Source of the DNA: Cerrena zonata
Lineage: Eukaryota > Basidiomycota > Agaricomycetes > Polyporales > Cerrenaceae
DNA length: 64,000 nt
Assembly: GCA_038087015.1 (NCBI GenBank)
Contig: JASBNA010000091.1
Coordinates: 1 to 64,000, forward strand
Direction: 5' to 3'
Of the stretch, positions 32,370 through 42,165 are shown one piece after another; the stretch's first letter is position 1; every line of letters starts with the position of its first letter. Position numbers and translations under genes: made by a program. Under the pieces are notes generated by a model. That model worked only from the letters and a program-made list of their open reading frames with translations, was not told the DNA's origin and ran no database searches.

Positions 32370-35261
32370 TTATAACTTCTCGCCGAATAATTTGGTGACT
32401 TCGTCAATGGCTTGGTTGATACCTTCTGGTTTGTCCCCCATACCTTGAACAACATTACCTTTACCACCGGCTTTACCACCGATTTGAGCAGAAACTGCTT
32501 TGGCCAAGTCTTGGGCATCAAGACCTTTGGCAATGGCTTCATCGGAAACGTAACAACCATGAGCAACCTTAGCATCGGAAGCACCACCGGTGATTAAATA
32601 GATTGATTTTTCTTTATGTTGTTTTTTGATCAAGTTGATTGCTTCAGTAATGGCTTTAGCATTGGCACTGATTGGAATGTGGCTAACGAAAAATTCGTTT
32701 TTAGATTCTTCGTCTTTTAACCATTCATTGACAGCATCTAAAGTTTTCTTCAGTTCTTCCTTTTGTTTTGATTTTAATTGATCTTTAATGGATTTGTCCA
32801 ACTTATTAAAACTTTCAGTTAATTTAGCCTTTGAAATAACTGAAATTGATAATTTTTTCAAAGCAACACCTAATTCTTTGGCCTTAGTTTCTTTTTCTGA
32901 TCCAAATGGTAATGATTCAGCTTTGGAAATTTCTTCTCCAAATTCTTTAGCAATTCTTTGAACTTCATGAGCTTCGTTACCAGTGACTGCAACAATTCTT
33001 CTGATACCCTTGGCAATACCAGATTCTTCGATAATAATCAAATCTTTGATTTCACCAGTTTTAGCAACATGAGTACCACCACAGAACTCAATTGAAAGTT
33101 TGCTCCAATCGGAATTACTAGGGTTTTTGATTAACTCTTCCACTGGTGCACCAATTGAAACAACTCTAACTGGATCAGGATAAGTTTCCCCGAAAACGGC
33201 TCTTAACCCATTGATTTCTTTGGCAGTTAAAAGATTAACTTCTTTTGAAAAAACTTCTTTGTTCGATTTAATATATTCATTTGAAATATCTTCAACTTTA
33301 ACAAGTTCTTCTGGTTTTAAACCTTGTTTATGACTGAAATCAAATCTTAATTTTTCTGGGGCAACAAGTGATCCCTTTTGATCAACTCCATCACCTAAAA
33401 CTTCTCTTAATGCATAATTTAAAACATGGGTACCAGTATGGTTGTTTCTGATTGGCCATCTACGTAATTCATCATAAGTAGCAATGACTTCATCTTGCAA
33501 TTTCAATGATCCTTCAACTAAATGACCAGTATGTAACACATATCCACCGTAAACTTGAACGTTGGAAACATTGAATTCAACACTACCGTCAATAACTAAA
33601 GTACCAGTGTCATACTCTTGACCACCTTGTTCGGCATAAAATGGAGTTTTATCTAATAAAATACCAACTTGTTTTTTGGAATCAGAAATTGATTCAATAA
33701 AGTCTGATCCATCATAAATAGCCAAAATCTTAGATTTAGTATTTTCTAAACCATATTTATAAATATCATTAGTTTTTGGAACTTCATTTTCTAATTTAGA
33801 AAGAGCATGAACATCTAATTTAATTAATTCAACTCCAGTTTTATTACCGGTAGCTTTTGAAGCTAATCTTGATTCTTCTTTAGCTTTTTCAAATCCAACT
33901 TCATCAATATTTAAACCAGCTTCTTCGGCCATTAATCTAGTTAAATCAACTGGGAAACCATAAGTATCATATAATCTCCAAACATCTTTACCGGATAAAG
34001 TTTGTTCAGGGGTTTTAGAAGCAATAATAGCATATTGTTCAAATAATTTTTCACCTCTATCCAAAGTTTTGGAGAAAGAAACTTCTTCTTCGTGTAAAAT
34101 TTCCTTTAAATCTTGAGATTTTTTACTAATTTCTGGGAAGATTTCACTATTTTGTTCAATGACAATATCAACTAATTGAGGGAAAAAAGTACCAATTGGA
34201 TAAGCCATGTATTTACGGACATAACGAGCACCTCTTCTCAAGATTCTTCTCAAAACATAACCTCTACCTTCATTATTTGGAACACCACCATCGGAGATAG
34301 CAAAAGTTAAAGTTCTAACGTGATCAGCAATAACTCTATAAGCAGTATCAATACCATCAACATCATCAGAACCAAATTTCCCAGTGTAAGGTCTAACACC
34401 GGTAATTTCTCTAATTTTATTGAAAATTGGAGTGAAAACATCGGTATCATAATTGGAAGATTTATTTTGTAAAATAGAAACCAATCTTTCGAAACCCATA
34501 CCAGTATCAATATGCTTAGCAGGTAAAGATCTTAAAGAAGTATCGGCTTCTCTATTATATTGAATGAAAACAATATTCCAAATTTCCAAAACATTTGGAT
34601 CATCCATATTAACTAAATTAGCAGCATTTCTACCACCAATTCTATCATAATGAACTTCAGAACATGGACCACAAGGACCTTGATCACCCATTTCCCAGAA
34701 ATTATCTTTGGCATTACCTGGTAAAATATGATCTTCAGCAACACCAACATCTAACCAAAACTTTTTGGCTTCTAAATCTGGTTCCAATCCATTTTTGGCG
34801 TCACCTTCAAAATAAGTAACGTAAAGACGGTCACTTTCTAATTTATAAACTTTGGTTAATAAATCCCACGACCATTGAATGGCTTCCTGCTTGAAATAAT
34901 CTCCAAATGACCAATTACCCAACATTTCAAAAAAGGTATGGTGATAAGAATCTTTTCCTACATCGTCCAAATCATTATGTTTACCACCGGCTCTAATACA
35001 TTTCTGAGAATTGGCTGCTCTTTTCAACCCAGCAAAATCAGACGATGGATCAACAGTACCCAAGAAAATTGGTTTATATTGATTCATACCAGCATTAGCA
35101 AATAAAAGACTTGGATCATTATGAGGAACAACCGATGATGATGGAACGTACTTATGGTTGTGTTCCTTGAAAAACTCTAAGAAAGTGGATCTGACCTTTG
35201 GGGCAGTCCATTGATTAGTTGAAGTAGACATGGTTCTTTTCGAAAAAAGCGTCCTTATCAT
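32370..35261 (-). CDS. ALA1: Alanyl-tRNA synthetase, mitochondrial and cytosolic forms
   Basis: Charges tRNA-Ala with alanine. Two in-frame ATGs are visible: 35261, giving a 963-residue form with the basic presequence-like [10 protein letters not shown], and 35229-35231, giving a 953-residue cytosolic form ([21 protein letters not shown]). The upstream ATG has T at -3 (weak context), the downstream one ACCATG (strong), which fits leaky scanning. Domains: class II catalytic core with [18 protein letters not shown] and [16 protein letters not shown]; the editing domain with [16 protein letters not shown] and CGGTHV; the C-Ala region at the end. In S. cerevisiae the single ALA1 gene also supplies both compartments, using non-ATG starts for the mitochondrial form. 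Confidence 0.97.
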   Translation of the reverse strand: MIRTLFSKRTMSTSTNQWTAPKVRSTFLEFFKEHNHKYVPSSSVVPHNDPSLLFANAGMNQYKPIFLGTVDPSSDFAGLKRAANSQKCIRAGGKHNDLDDVGKDSYHHTFFEMLGNWSFGDYFKQEAIQWSWDLLTKVYKLESDRLYVTYFEGDAKNGLEPDLEAKKFWLDVGVAEDHILPGNAKDNFWEMGDQGPCGPCSEVHYDRIGGRNAANLVNMDDPNVLEIWNIVFIQYNREADTSLRSLPAKHIDTGMGFERLVSILQNKSSNYDTDVFTPIFNKIREITGVRPYTGKFGSDDVDGIDTAYRVIADHVRTLTFAISDGGVPNNEGRGYVLRRILRRGARYVRKYMAYPIGTFFPQLVDIVIEQNSEIFPEISKKSQDLKEILHEEEVSFSKTLDRGEKLFEQYAIIASKTPEQTLSGKDVWRLYDTYGFPVDLTRLMAEEAGLNIDEVGFEKAKEESRLASKATGNKTGVELIKLDVHALSKLENEVPKTNDIYKYGLENTKSKILAIYDGSDFIESISDSKKQVGILLDKTPFYAEQGGQEYDTGTLVIDGSVEFNVSNVQVYGGYVLHTGHLVEGSLKLQDEVIATYDELRRWPIRNNHTGTHVLNYALREVLGDGVDQKGSLVAPEKLRFDFSHKQGLKPEELVKVEDISNEYIKSNKEVFSKEVNLLTAKEINGLRAVFGETYPDPVRVVSIGAPVEELIKNPSNSDWSKLSIEFCGGTHVAKTGEIKDLIIIEESGIAKGIRRIVAVTGNEAHEVQRIAKEFGEEISKAESLPFGSEKETKAKELGVALKKLSISVISKAKLTESFNKLDKSIKDQLKSKQKEELKKTLDAVNEWLKDEESKNEFFVSHIPISANAKAITEAINLIKKQHKEKSIYLITGGASDAKVAHGCYVSDEAIAKGLDAQDLAKAVSAQIGGKAGGKGNVVQGMGDKPEGINQAIDEVTKLFGEKL

Positions 35262-35679
35262 AAACAAGCTCGAAATTCACTTTCTTCAAGATTATCAGTT
35301 AAGTTGATGAGTTTTTTTGGCCTAAAATTTTTTTTTTTTTCCTTCAGCGTTCGCGACTGACTCAATGTATGGGTGTGCGGGTGTTTTTTTTTTGGCCATA
35401 TTTTGCACAAACTTTTCACCGTCTGATAAGACCGTTGGCAGTTACAAGGTGATTATACCTTTGGAGATATTTAGGGTTGGCAATAGAAGGTTGACTTGAC
35501 AGAGGCCGATTTGTATCCAGGTCGGTTATTTTTTTTTTTTGGAGTTCAAGCCATTGCGGGATCTCCTACCATTTATGGGAAGGAAATTTGCTCAAGGTTA
35601 GCAGGAGTCAGAAAACCAACTATTTCAAAGGATATTGAAGCTCAAGAAGAGTACTACAACTTCTTTAGATTATGAGAAG
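35262..35679. promoter_or_regulatory. Divergent promoter region, ALA1 / MAC1
   Basis: 418 bases with T runs near 35328-35341, 35386-35393 and 35528-35540. A copper-response element TTTGCTCA at 35587-35594 lies 86 bases before the MAC1 ATG, with a variant TTTGCACA near 35402. No gene. Confidence 0.55.
35587..35594 (+). promoter_or_regulatory. Copper-response element TTTGCTCA
   Basis: Exact match to the Mac1 binding site TTTGC(T/G)C(A/G) of yeast. It lies upstream of the MAC1 homologue itself, which suggests self-activation at low copper. Mac1 autoregulation through this motif has been described in C. albicans, to my knowledge. Confidence 0.6.
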
Positions 35680-36946
35680 ATGATTTTGATTGGGGATATA
35701 AAGTACTCGTGTATTGAATGCATACGGGGCCACCGGTCGAGTCTGTGTCGACATCATGCTCGACCATTATTGCAAGTACGATCCAAGGGCCGGCCCACGG
35801 TGCATGCCAATGGGAATCCCAACCATCGAATAGCCGTATTTGCGGAGGAGATTGATGAACAAGAGGTGGCCAAGAGTCCGAGTCCACCATTGAACGGATG
35901 TGCTAATAAAAAGACCCCGGTGGTAATCTTAAAGGCATCAGCCAAACAAGTTTTGGATTTAGTGAGTGGACAAATATTGGGGCCCTACGATGAAAAAACA
36001 TATAACAAGCCCGATGCCAATGCAAAGAAACCTGCTCCGATCATTAGTGATTCTAGTTTTATAAATTCCAGTTCGTGCTGTTCTAATGGGGTTACTAAAT
36101 TCAAGAAAAGTTGTTGTTGTAATAATAAGTCAAAGAATGTTAATAAGTCCAAGATCTTGAAGACCTATATTGATAAGCATTTGCATAGCAAACAAGAAGC
36201 CACTTTCCAAGTTAGACAGGTTGATGCCAAGCCCAAGGCCAAACAGGAAACGTTTGACGTTGTCAGTATACCTTCGTGTTCTATACCGGGGTCGTGTTGT
36301 TGTGGGGATGACTGTAATTGTGAAGGGTGTGTTGTGCATGGGAATGCCACTGCGTCTAGTAGTGAGTTGAGTAAGATGGTACCAAACGAGGCTGAATATG
36401 AATTATTTAAATAATCTGAATTTTAATAATGCAATATCGGAATCGATTCCCTCTAAAGATTTGGTATTTAATATTGTGCCGCCTTCAGAAAACCCTCCGG
36501 TTCTACAATCACAAAAGATTCAACCGTTACCGATCAATTCGTTGGATTCATATACTAATTACTTGATATCACAAACAAATGGAGGTTATTCGTCGCAGCC
36601 GCCGAAAAATACCTCTTCGTCGCTGTCATTGAACGAAGAAGAGTCTCCTTCTTCGTGTATGTGTGCCCCGGAAGAGTGTGATTGTAGTAATTGTGAAACC
36701 CACGGAATCATCAATGGATTAAAGTTGGATGAGTTTTTCAATTCCCAAAATAAAAGTATGGTGAATGACGCTGATATTGGGGGGTTATTAGACCAGATCA
36801 TCCAAAACAATCAAAAGGCGCCTACAAACGCTTATGACCATACTTTGGCCATGATGGCTACCATGATGAACCAGACCCAGCCACTACCGACATCAAATGA
36901 GAAGCCAGAGAAGCCAGAGAAGGCGGCAAAAAGCTGTTGTAACTAA
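35680..36946 (+). CDS. MAC1: Mac1 copper-sensing transcription factor, frame broken
   Basis: Copper-fist activator of copper uptake genes (CTR, FRE). It starts at the ATG at 35680; only TTG lies upstream in frame. Residues 1-40 are the copper fist: IKYSCIECIRGHRSSLCRHH with the Cys-x2-Cys-x8-Cys-x-His zinc ligands, then SKGRP. The first copper-sensing Cys cluster (CCCGDDCNCEGCVVH, about 204-220) is in this frame, which ends at 36414. The second cluster (CMCAPEECDCSNCETH, nt 36657-36704) is in the +1 frame, 36398-36946, which ends at the natural stop. An extra base somewhere in 36360-36414 would explain the break. Both clusters fit the Mac1 REP-I/REP-II motif CxCx(3-4)CxCx2Cx2H, so the protein should contain both. 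Confidence 0.85.
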
Positions 36947-37026
36947 TGTACCATATGTAAATAGATAATATACACCAATATATACATCAATCGTAAACTC
37001 CACTGTAACCACCAATATACCAATCT

Positions 37027-37175
37027 ACCACTATACCACTATACCACTATACCACTATACCACTATACCACTATACCACTATACCACTATACCACTATAC
37101 CACTATACCACTATACCACTATACCACTATACCACTATACCACTATACCACTATACCACTATACCACTATACCAC
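37027..37175. repeat. 8-bp satellite array, unit ACTATACC
   Basis: Nearly perfect tandem copies of an 8-bp unit, about 18 in all, between the MAC1 3' end and the HSF1 promoter. Copy number is probably variable between strains. Confidence 0.93.
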
Positions 37176-37272
37176 ACCAATCTACCACTATACCAAACTA
37201 CGTATTTTCGCAGCAAATTACATAAGCAGTTATCGTCCCGCGCACTACCTCTTCTAATCCTTCAAAAATGAA

Positions 37273-37290
37273 GAAACTTCTAGAAGTTTC
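37273..37290 (+). promoter_or_regulatory. Perfect four-unit heat shock element
   Basis: GAAACTTCTAGAAGTTTC is an 18-bp perfect palindrome with four alternating nGAAn units (GAA-TTC-GAA-TTC). It lies about 168 bases upstream of HSF1's own ATG and is strong evidence for feedback by Hsf1. Confidence 0.85.
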
Positions 37291-37457
37291 TACTAAAACT
37301 CATTTAAACTGAAGAAATTGATTGATTAACCGGAGATTTTTTTTTTTTTTGTTTTGTTTGTCTGCAACTTTGTTTATCAGTTTTTTGAGACATCGTATCG
37401 TATTTGATTTTATACTGAATTGCCAATTGATTGAGTGGAGCTTGGTTGGATGCAGCC

Positions 37458-39473
37458 ATGGCAAGTAATAATGCAAATGATCCCATAGTGGAGATTTTCA
37501 ATCGAGATAAACCTTCTAATGAATCTAATGATAATGATATTCAAGTGATAAGTCGAGATACTCCTCCTAGTTTGAATGGGTCAACCCAGTTCAATACTTC
37601 GTATAGTCCAGATAATTTTGATCCAAGTGCCTTCATGGAGTCTCCGGCATTAGCAAATTCTCAATTATACTCCAATTTTGACCCGCTGCAGCAGCTGCTG
37701 CTGCAACAACCTCTGCAACAACCTCTGCAACAGCAGCAGCAACAACCATCACAGCAGCAACAACAACAACAACAACAACAACACCCAGTTAATGGAGTAA
37801 TCCCCTCAGCCCCTAGTCCTTCTGGGTACATCAAAGATGAATACGCTCTAACGCCTAATTTCAACCAACTTAATGATTTTATGAATGTTTCTAATGCTAA
37901 AAAGAATGATTTTGAAGAAGAAAATCATAGAGATGTATTAAATAATCAATTGACTACAATTAATCGGTTACAGAATTCATTACCACCATTACCACCATTA
38001 TCAGAATCGGTACTCCCGTCTTCATTAAACTTCCCCCAGCTAACATTACCGAATTTACCAACATTACCAGATGATGGAGGAAGTGTGGATAAAAAAAGTA
38101 TTGGGAATGGGAACTCAAATAACAAGAAAAAGAAGGAAAATACCGGACCTAAAACAAGACCGGCATTTGTAATGAAAATCTGGTCAATGGTTAACGATCC
38201 ATCAAATCATGAATATATAAGATGGAATGATGATGGTAAAACATTTCAGGTGTTCCATAGAGAGGAATTTATGAAGGTTATATTACCAAAATATTTTAAA
38301 CATAATAATTTTGCAAGTTTTGTCAGACAATTAAATATGTACGGATGGCATAAGGTTCAGGATATTAGTAATGGAACATTAACCAGAGATGAAAAAAATG
38401 GTGAAGAAATATGGCAGTTTAAAAATCCAAACTTTCAAAGAGACCGAGAAGATTTATTAGATAATATTATCAGAAATAAAACAACTAATCAATTTGAAGG
38501 AAATGATTTAAATAATGTTAATTTACAGCTAATTCTTTCTGAATTGGATCAAATCAAATTAAATCAATATGCAATTGGTGAAGATTTAAGAAGAGTTCGT
38601 AAAGATAATAAAACTTTATGGCAAGAAAATTTCATCACTAGAGAACGGTACACTCAACAAGGTCAAACTCTTGATAAAATTTTGAAATTTTTAGCGGCGG
38701 TTTATGGTAATTCAAATAAATCTTTAGATGGTACTAATTTTGAAATTGAAGGTTTAGATAATCAAATGACTCCTTACCAAAATAGTTCGAATCAATCAAA
38801 TCAATCAAATAATTCAAATTCAAATCCTTATAATGATTATTCTCCAATCCCAATTCGTAAACCAAGACTTATGTTAACTAATAAAGCTCATCAAAAAACT
38901 CCTAATTCAAATAGTCCTGCTAATTCAACTAAATCAGAATCAATCGAAGAAATTATGAGATCTCATGATCAATCTCCAAAAGAAAATAATTTACCAGCTA
39001 ATAATTTAAATCGTATCTATAATCAAATTGTTAATCAAGATAATTCAATTCCTTCTCCTCGTCATTATTTCCCAGAACTTAATTTCCCAAATAGCCCTCA
39101 TCCAAATGATCAAACTCCTTTAACTCCTGATAATGGTTTTTCTGGTTTAGAACAGAATATTTATAAACAAGGCCAATCAATTCAACAAGTTCAAGATTGG
39201 ATCCAAAAATTGGCTTCTCAACAACAAGAACAACAACAAATGTTAAATGAGCAACAACATTTAAAAGAAATTCAAAACGATCATTCTAATCAAGATATTG
39301 ATGGGTTTGATGTTAATGAATTCCTTGATAATCATTCTAATCTTCAATCAAATTCAAATGATCCAGTTGTTATCACTCCTGGCCTGAACACTCCCAAATA
39401 CAACTCTTCCAAAAGACCCATCGAAGAAGTCTACGATGATGATAACGTCGATCAACCCCTGAAAAAGAGATAA
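37458..39473 (+). CDS. HSF1: Heat shock transcription factor Hsf1
   Basis: Master heat shock activator. 671 residues from the ATG at 37458 (the upstream in-frame codon is TTG). The N-terminus is acidic with a polyQ segment at about 78-108, in which CTG codons (read as Ser here) interrupt CAA/CAG runs. The DNA-binding winged helix is at about 234-335: RPAFVMKIWSMVNDPSN, FKHNNFASFVRQLNMYGWHKV and EIWQFKNPNFQRDRED. The trimerisation coiled coil (LDQIKLNQYAIGEDLRRV) follows at about 357-415. The C-terminal half is Asn/Ser/Pro-rich and ends in a basic QPxKKR. Hsf1 genes are essential in yeasts. The upstream HSE suggests self-regulation. Confidence 0.96.
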   Translation: MASNNANDPIVEIFNRDKPSNESNDNDIQVISRDTPPSLNGSTQFNTSYSPDNFDPSAFMESPALANSQLYSNFDPLQQLLLQQPLQQPLQQQQQQPSQQQQQQQQQQHPVNGVIPSAPSPSGYIKDEYALTPNFNQLNDFMNVSNAKKNDFEEENHRDVLNNQLTTINRLQNSLPPLPPLSESVLPSSLNFPQLTLPNLPTLPDDGGSVDKKSIGNGNSNNKKKKENTGPKTRPAFVMKIWSMVNDPSNHEYIRWNDDGKTFQVFHREEFMKVILPKYFKHNNFASFVRQLNMYGWHKVQDISNGTLTRDEKNGEEIWQFKNPNFQRDREDLLDNIIRNKTTNQFEGNDLNNVNLQLILSELDQIKLNQYAIGEDLRRVRKDNKTLWQENFITRERYTQQGQTLDKILKFLAAVYGNSNKSLDGTNFEIEGLDNQMTPYQNSSNQSNQSNNSNSNPYNDYSPIPIRKPRLMLTNKAHQKTPNSNSPANSTKSESIEEIMRSHDQSPKENNLPANNLNRIYNQIVNQDNSIPSPRHYFPELNFPNSPHPNDQTPLTPDNGFSGLEQNIYKQGQSIQQVQDWIQKLASQQQEQQQMLNEQQHLKEIQNDHSNQDIDGFDVNEFLDNHSNLQSNSNDPVVITPGLNTPKYNSSKRPIEEVYDDDNVDQPLKKR

Positions 39474-39588
39474 TCTTCTTTAATATACAGTTATAATCAG
39501 TTCTTATTGTAGTAAAAAATCCGTACATAATCTTTTTTTTTTTTTGGATCGTTATCAATTCCTCACTTGGAATTAGCCTTTTTCTCAA

Positions 39589-39722
39589 ATGAAAAAACGG
39601 TTGCCCGTACGGCTGGCCCCTTGTAACATCTACATTAGTTCCTGGGCCAAGATCGTCACCAGAATAATGAATCGTAAATGCTCTTGCTAATATCATCTAA
39701 ATGCTCACCACAAAAGCTTTAA
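39589..39722 (+). promoter_or_regulatory. Upstream ORFs in the permease leader
   Basis: ATG at 39589 opens a 33-codon ORF ending at 39690. A second ATG at 39678 opens a 14-codon ORF ending at 39722, past the permease ATG (39701), in another frame. If the transcript starts upstream of these they would reduce translation. Confidence 0.4.
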
Positions 39723-41386
39723 ATCTACGAAAGTTTATGAATAGGCTAGAGGTCCCCCACGAAAATCATGAAGAGCCCACTCTTCTTACTAATCCCGACC
39801 TAGAACCAATGCCTTCCCATAGAAGAGGCTGGGGGTTCTTTTCGTTTTTTGGCTATTGGGCTACTCCTAATCTTACTATTTGGACTTGGCTGACTGGATC
39901 GTCGCTTCTAGCGTTAGGGTTGAATACCGGACACGTTATGGGTGCTTTAACCCTTGGTAACGTTATCATTTGTATATATACTTGCTTAAATTCCAACCCT
40001 GGAGCGAAATACCATGTTGGCTATACGGTTTGTCAAAGAATGATTTTTGGAATTTATGGATCAGGGATTGGCATAATAATCCGAGTTGTTTTATCGATTG
40101 TTTTCTATGGATCACAATCTTGGTTAGGTGGTCTTCTGCTTGTTGTAATGTTTTCATCTTTCAGTAAGGGTTTCATGGATATGGAAAACACTTTTTCAGA
40201 TTCAGCTGATATGACCAAACGTGACTTTATTGGGTTTTTAGTCTTTCATATCATTGAAATCTTATTTCTCTATATGAGACCAGAGAAAATTAATAAATGG
40301 CTAAATGGTTCCTGTATTATAACGACCATTGCCTTTGTTGCAGTTCTTATCACTTGCCTTGTTAAAAATAAAGGTCCTGGTGATATATATTATGAGAAAG
40401 TTAACTTAGGTAAATGGGAAATTGGTTGGATGTGGCTAAAAGCAATTACTATATGGTATGGTGCGCTTTCTCCGGACGTTACCAATCAAAGCGATTATTC
40501 AAGATTTGCTTCTTCTCCTAGAAAAATGTATCTTGGGATCATTACCGCCGTAATGATTACTGGGACTTTTGTGCCTTTATTCAGTTTGATTTGTGCTTCT
40601 GCCACATCTCATTTTTATAATACTCAATTTTGGTTGCCAACCGACATTGTCTTGCAATGGCTACGAGATGATTATAGTCCTGGTACAAGGGCAGGTGCCT
40701 TCTTTCTTGCTTTTGCCTTTGCTTCCTCTCAACTTACGTTCAACGTGAGTGCAAATGGTTTTGCTGGTGGGATGGATCTTTCTGGGGTCTGTCCAAAATA
40801 CATTAATATTAGAAGGGGTGCTATAATCACAGCTTTACTTTCGTGGTTGGTTCAACCTTGGAAGTTTTATAATACATCTTCTGTTTTTATGAGTGTTATG
40901 AGTTCATTTGGTGTTGTTGTCACTCCTATAATTGCAATCTTAATTGCCGATTTCATGGTAATTCGTAAAGCTCAATTACCACTTTTAGACTTGTATTCAA
41001 CTTCTCCAGATGGAACATTCTACTTCACCAAAGGCTTCAATTTGAAAGGTATATCAGTTTGGGCTATAAGTGTTGCATTAGGAATACCGGGTTTGATTGC
41101 CGATTTACAAAATGATCACCAAATTCCTCAAGAATTAGTCAATTTTTTTTCGGGAAACGTTATTTTTGCTTTTATCTTACCCTTTTGCCTCTATACTCTA
41201 GTCTGCAAAATCATTCCAGTCAAGAATGCTGGAATCGGAGATAAAGAAGATTACTTTGGGGCATTCACTTTGGAAGAGTGTGACAAACTCAATATCGAAC
41301 CTCATTTTCGTTCCTCTTTAGTTGTGTTTGATGACGGATTGCTGGCAGTCCCTTCTGAAAACAAAATTAATAAGTATCCTAACTAG
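39701..41386 (+). CDS. NCS1 permease, Fur4/Dal4/Thi7 type
   Basis: Twelve-TM nucleobase:cation symporter-1 family transporter in the fungal FUR-type branch (uracil, uridine, allantoin, thiamine or nicotinamide riboside). 561 residues. Features: N-terminal NPDLEPMPSHRRGWGFFSFFGYW, then LTLGNVIICIYTCLNSNPGAKYHVGY, the GSQSWLGG TM3 motif, a NQSDYSRFASSPRKM loop and C-terminal residues typical of the group. The start ATG at 39701 is only 228 bases after HSF1, and upstream ORFs lie in that gap. The substrate is not predictable from the sequence; the TM1 Trp and TM6 positions differ from Fur4. Confidence 0.85.
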   Translation: MLTTKALNLRKFMNRLEVPHENHEEPTLLTNPDLEPMPSHRRGWGFFSFFGYWATPNLTIWTWLTGSSLLALGLNTGHVMGALTLGNVIICIYTCLNSNPGAKYHVGYTVCQRMIFGIYGSGIGIIIRVVLSIVFYGSQSWLGGLLLVVMFSSFSKGFMDMENTFSDSADMTKRDFIGFLVFHIIEILFLYMRPEKINKWLNGSCIITTIAFVAVLITCLVKNKGPGDIYYEKVNLGKWEIGWMWLKAITIWYGALSPDVTNQSDYSRFASSPRKMYLGIITAVMITGTFVPLFSLICASATSHFYNTQFWLPTDIVLQWLRDDYSPGTRAGAFFLAFAFASSQLTFNVSANGFAGGMDLSGVCPKYINIRRGAIITALLSWLVQPWKFYNTSSVFMSVMSSFGVVVTPIIAILIADFMVIRKAQLPLLDLYSTSPDGTFYFTKGFNLKGISVWAISVALGIPGLIADLQNDHQIPQELVNFFSGNVIFAFILPFCLYTLVCKIIPVKNAGIGDKEDYFGAFTLEECDKLNIEPHFRSSLVVFDDGLLAVPSENKINKYPN

Positions 41387-42165
41387 CACATGGTTCAATA
41401 TAAAGATTTAACCCTCGGAATCTAGTCTGTAATCATTCAACCTTCATAAGACTTTGCAAATAAGCGTTTTTTTGTAAAATTTGCTGATTTTTCTACATTT
41501 TACTGTTTTCGCACCCATTCAGCAGCCAAAATTATTAACACTTATACTTCCTGCTCAAGCCGGGCAAAAGTCGTACAAGGTAAGGGCAGGTTAACGTAAT
41601 TTTCTTGTAGCTCAGAGATAGGCTTTTATTCCTATCTCCCGAAAACCTCACGAATGGCTGTTTTCCCGAACGGCAAGTTAACCAGAACAGTCTAAATCGC
41701 CCTATGATAGTTCTCTAAATCACCCTCTTAGGGGCATTTTTGCTCATCCGAGAACAAGATCTCCTTTTTTATTCACTCAGATGACATCATTCTGTTTGCA
41801 ACTTCTCCTTATCCAGACGTCTACGGCTAAAGCGAATTTTTTCCCACCTGTTTTCTGTGCGGCTAGAGAAACGTTTGTTAACTGCTTAGTGGCTGCTGCC
41901 TCGGTCAGCCTCGAAAAAGACTCCTCTCCTCAGCAGTATCATCCCCTTCAACACCCACGAATCACAGGCTGAAAAGTCGACCAACTCAAAAATATGTCAA
42001 ATCTTCAAAAACCGTTGATAATTCCGTGCTCGATAATCATTTTTTTCCGTGTGATAGTCGCTCGCGCACCCTTTAGGAACGGAACACCCGTACCCTTGAT
42101 TATGAAACGAAACTATCAATGGTTATTGACATGAATAAAATCGAAGATTGAAAAGGAAAAAAAAT
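41387..42165 (+). promoter_or_regulatory. Promoter region of the Lys14-like factor
   Basis: 779 bases with no supported gene; a 63-codon ORF at 41781 looks accidental. Upstream ORFs occur at 42102-42134 and 42119-42151, just before the next gene. Confidence 0.45.
42102..42151 (+). promoter_or_regulatory. Two overlapping upstream ORFs
   Basis: ATG 42102 opens a 10-codon ORF ending TGA at 42134. ATG 42119 opens another 10-codon ORF ending TGA at 42151, with an internal in-frame ATG at 42131. Both end before the likely main ATG at 42166. Confidence 0.45.

Larger units (their letters stand above)
36947..37457 (+). promoter_or_regulatory. HSF1 promoter region with octamer satellite
   Basis: 511 bases. 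The first part is an 8-bp tandem array (37027-37175), followed by a perfect heat shock element (37273-37290) and a T run at 37339-37350. The HSF1 ATG is at 37458. Confidence 0.65.

Noticed and set aside
36360..36420. An intron as explanation of the MAC1 frame break
   Set aside because: No GTATGT or TACTAAC signal lies in the region.
39474..39700. TPP riboswitch upstream of the NCS1 permease (possible thiamine transporter)
   Set aside because: The CUGAGA and ACCUGA cores of the TPP aptamer are absent.
41781..41972. 63-codon ORF upstream of the Lys14-like gene
   Set aside because: Short, no homology, in a promoter region.
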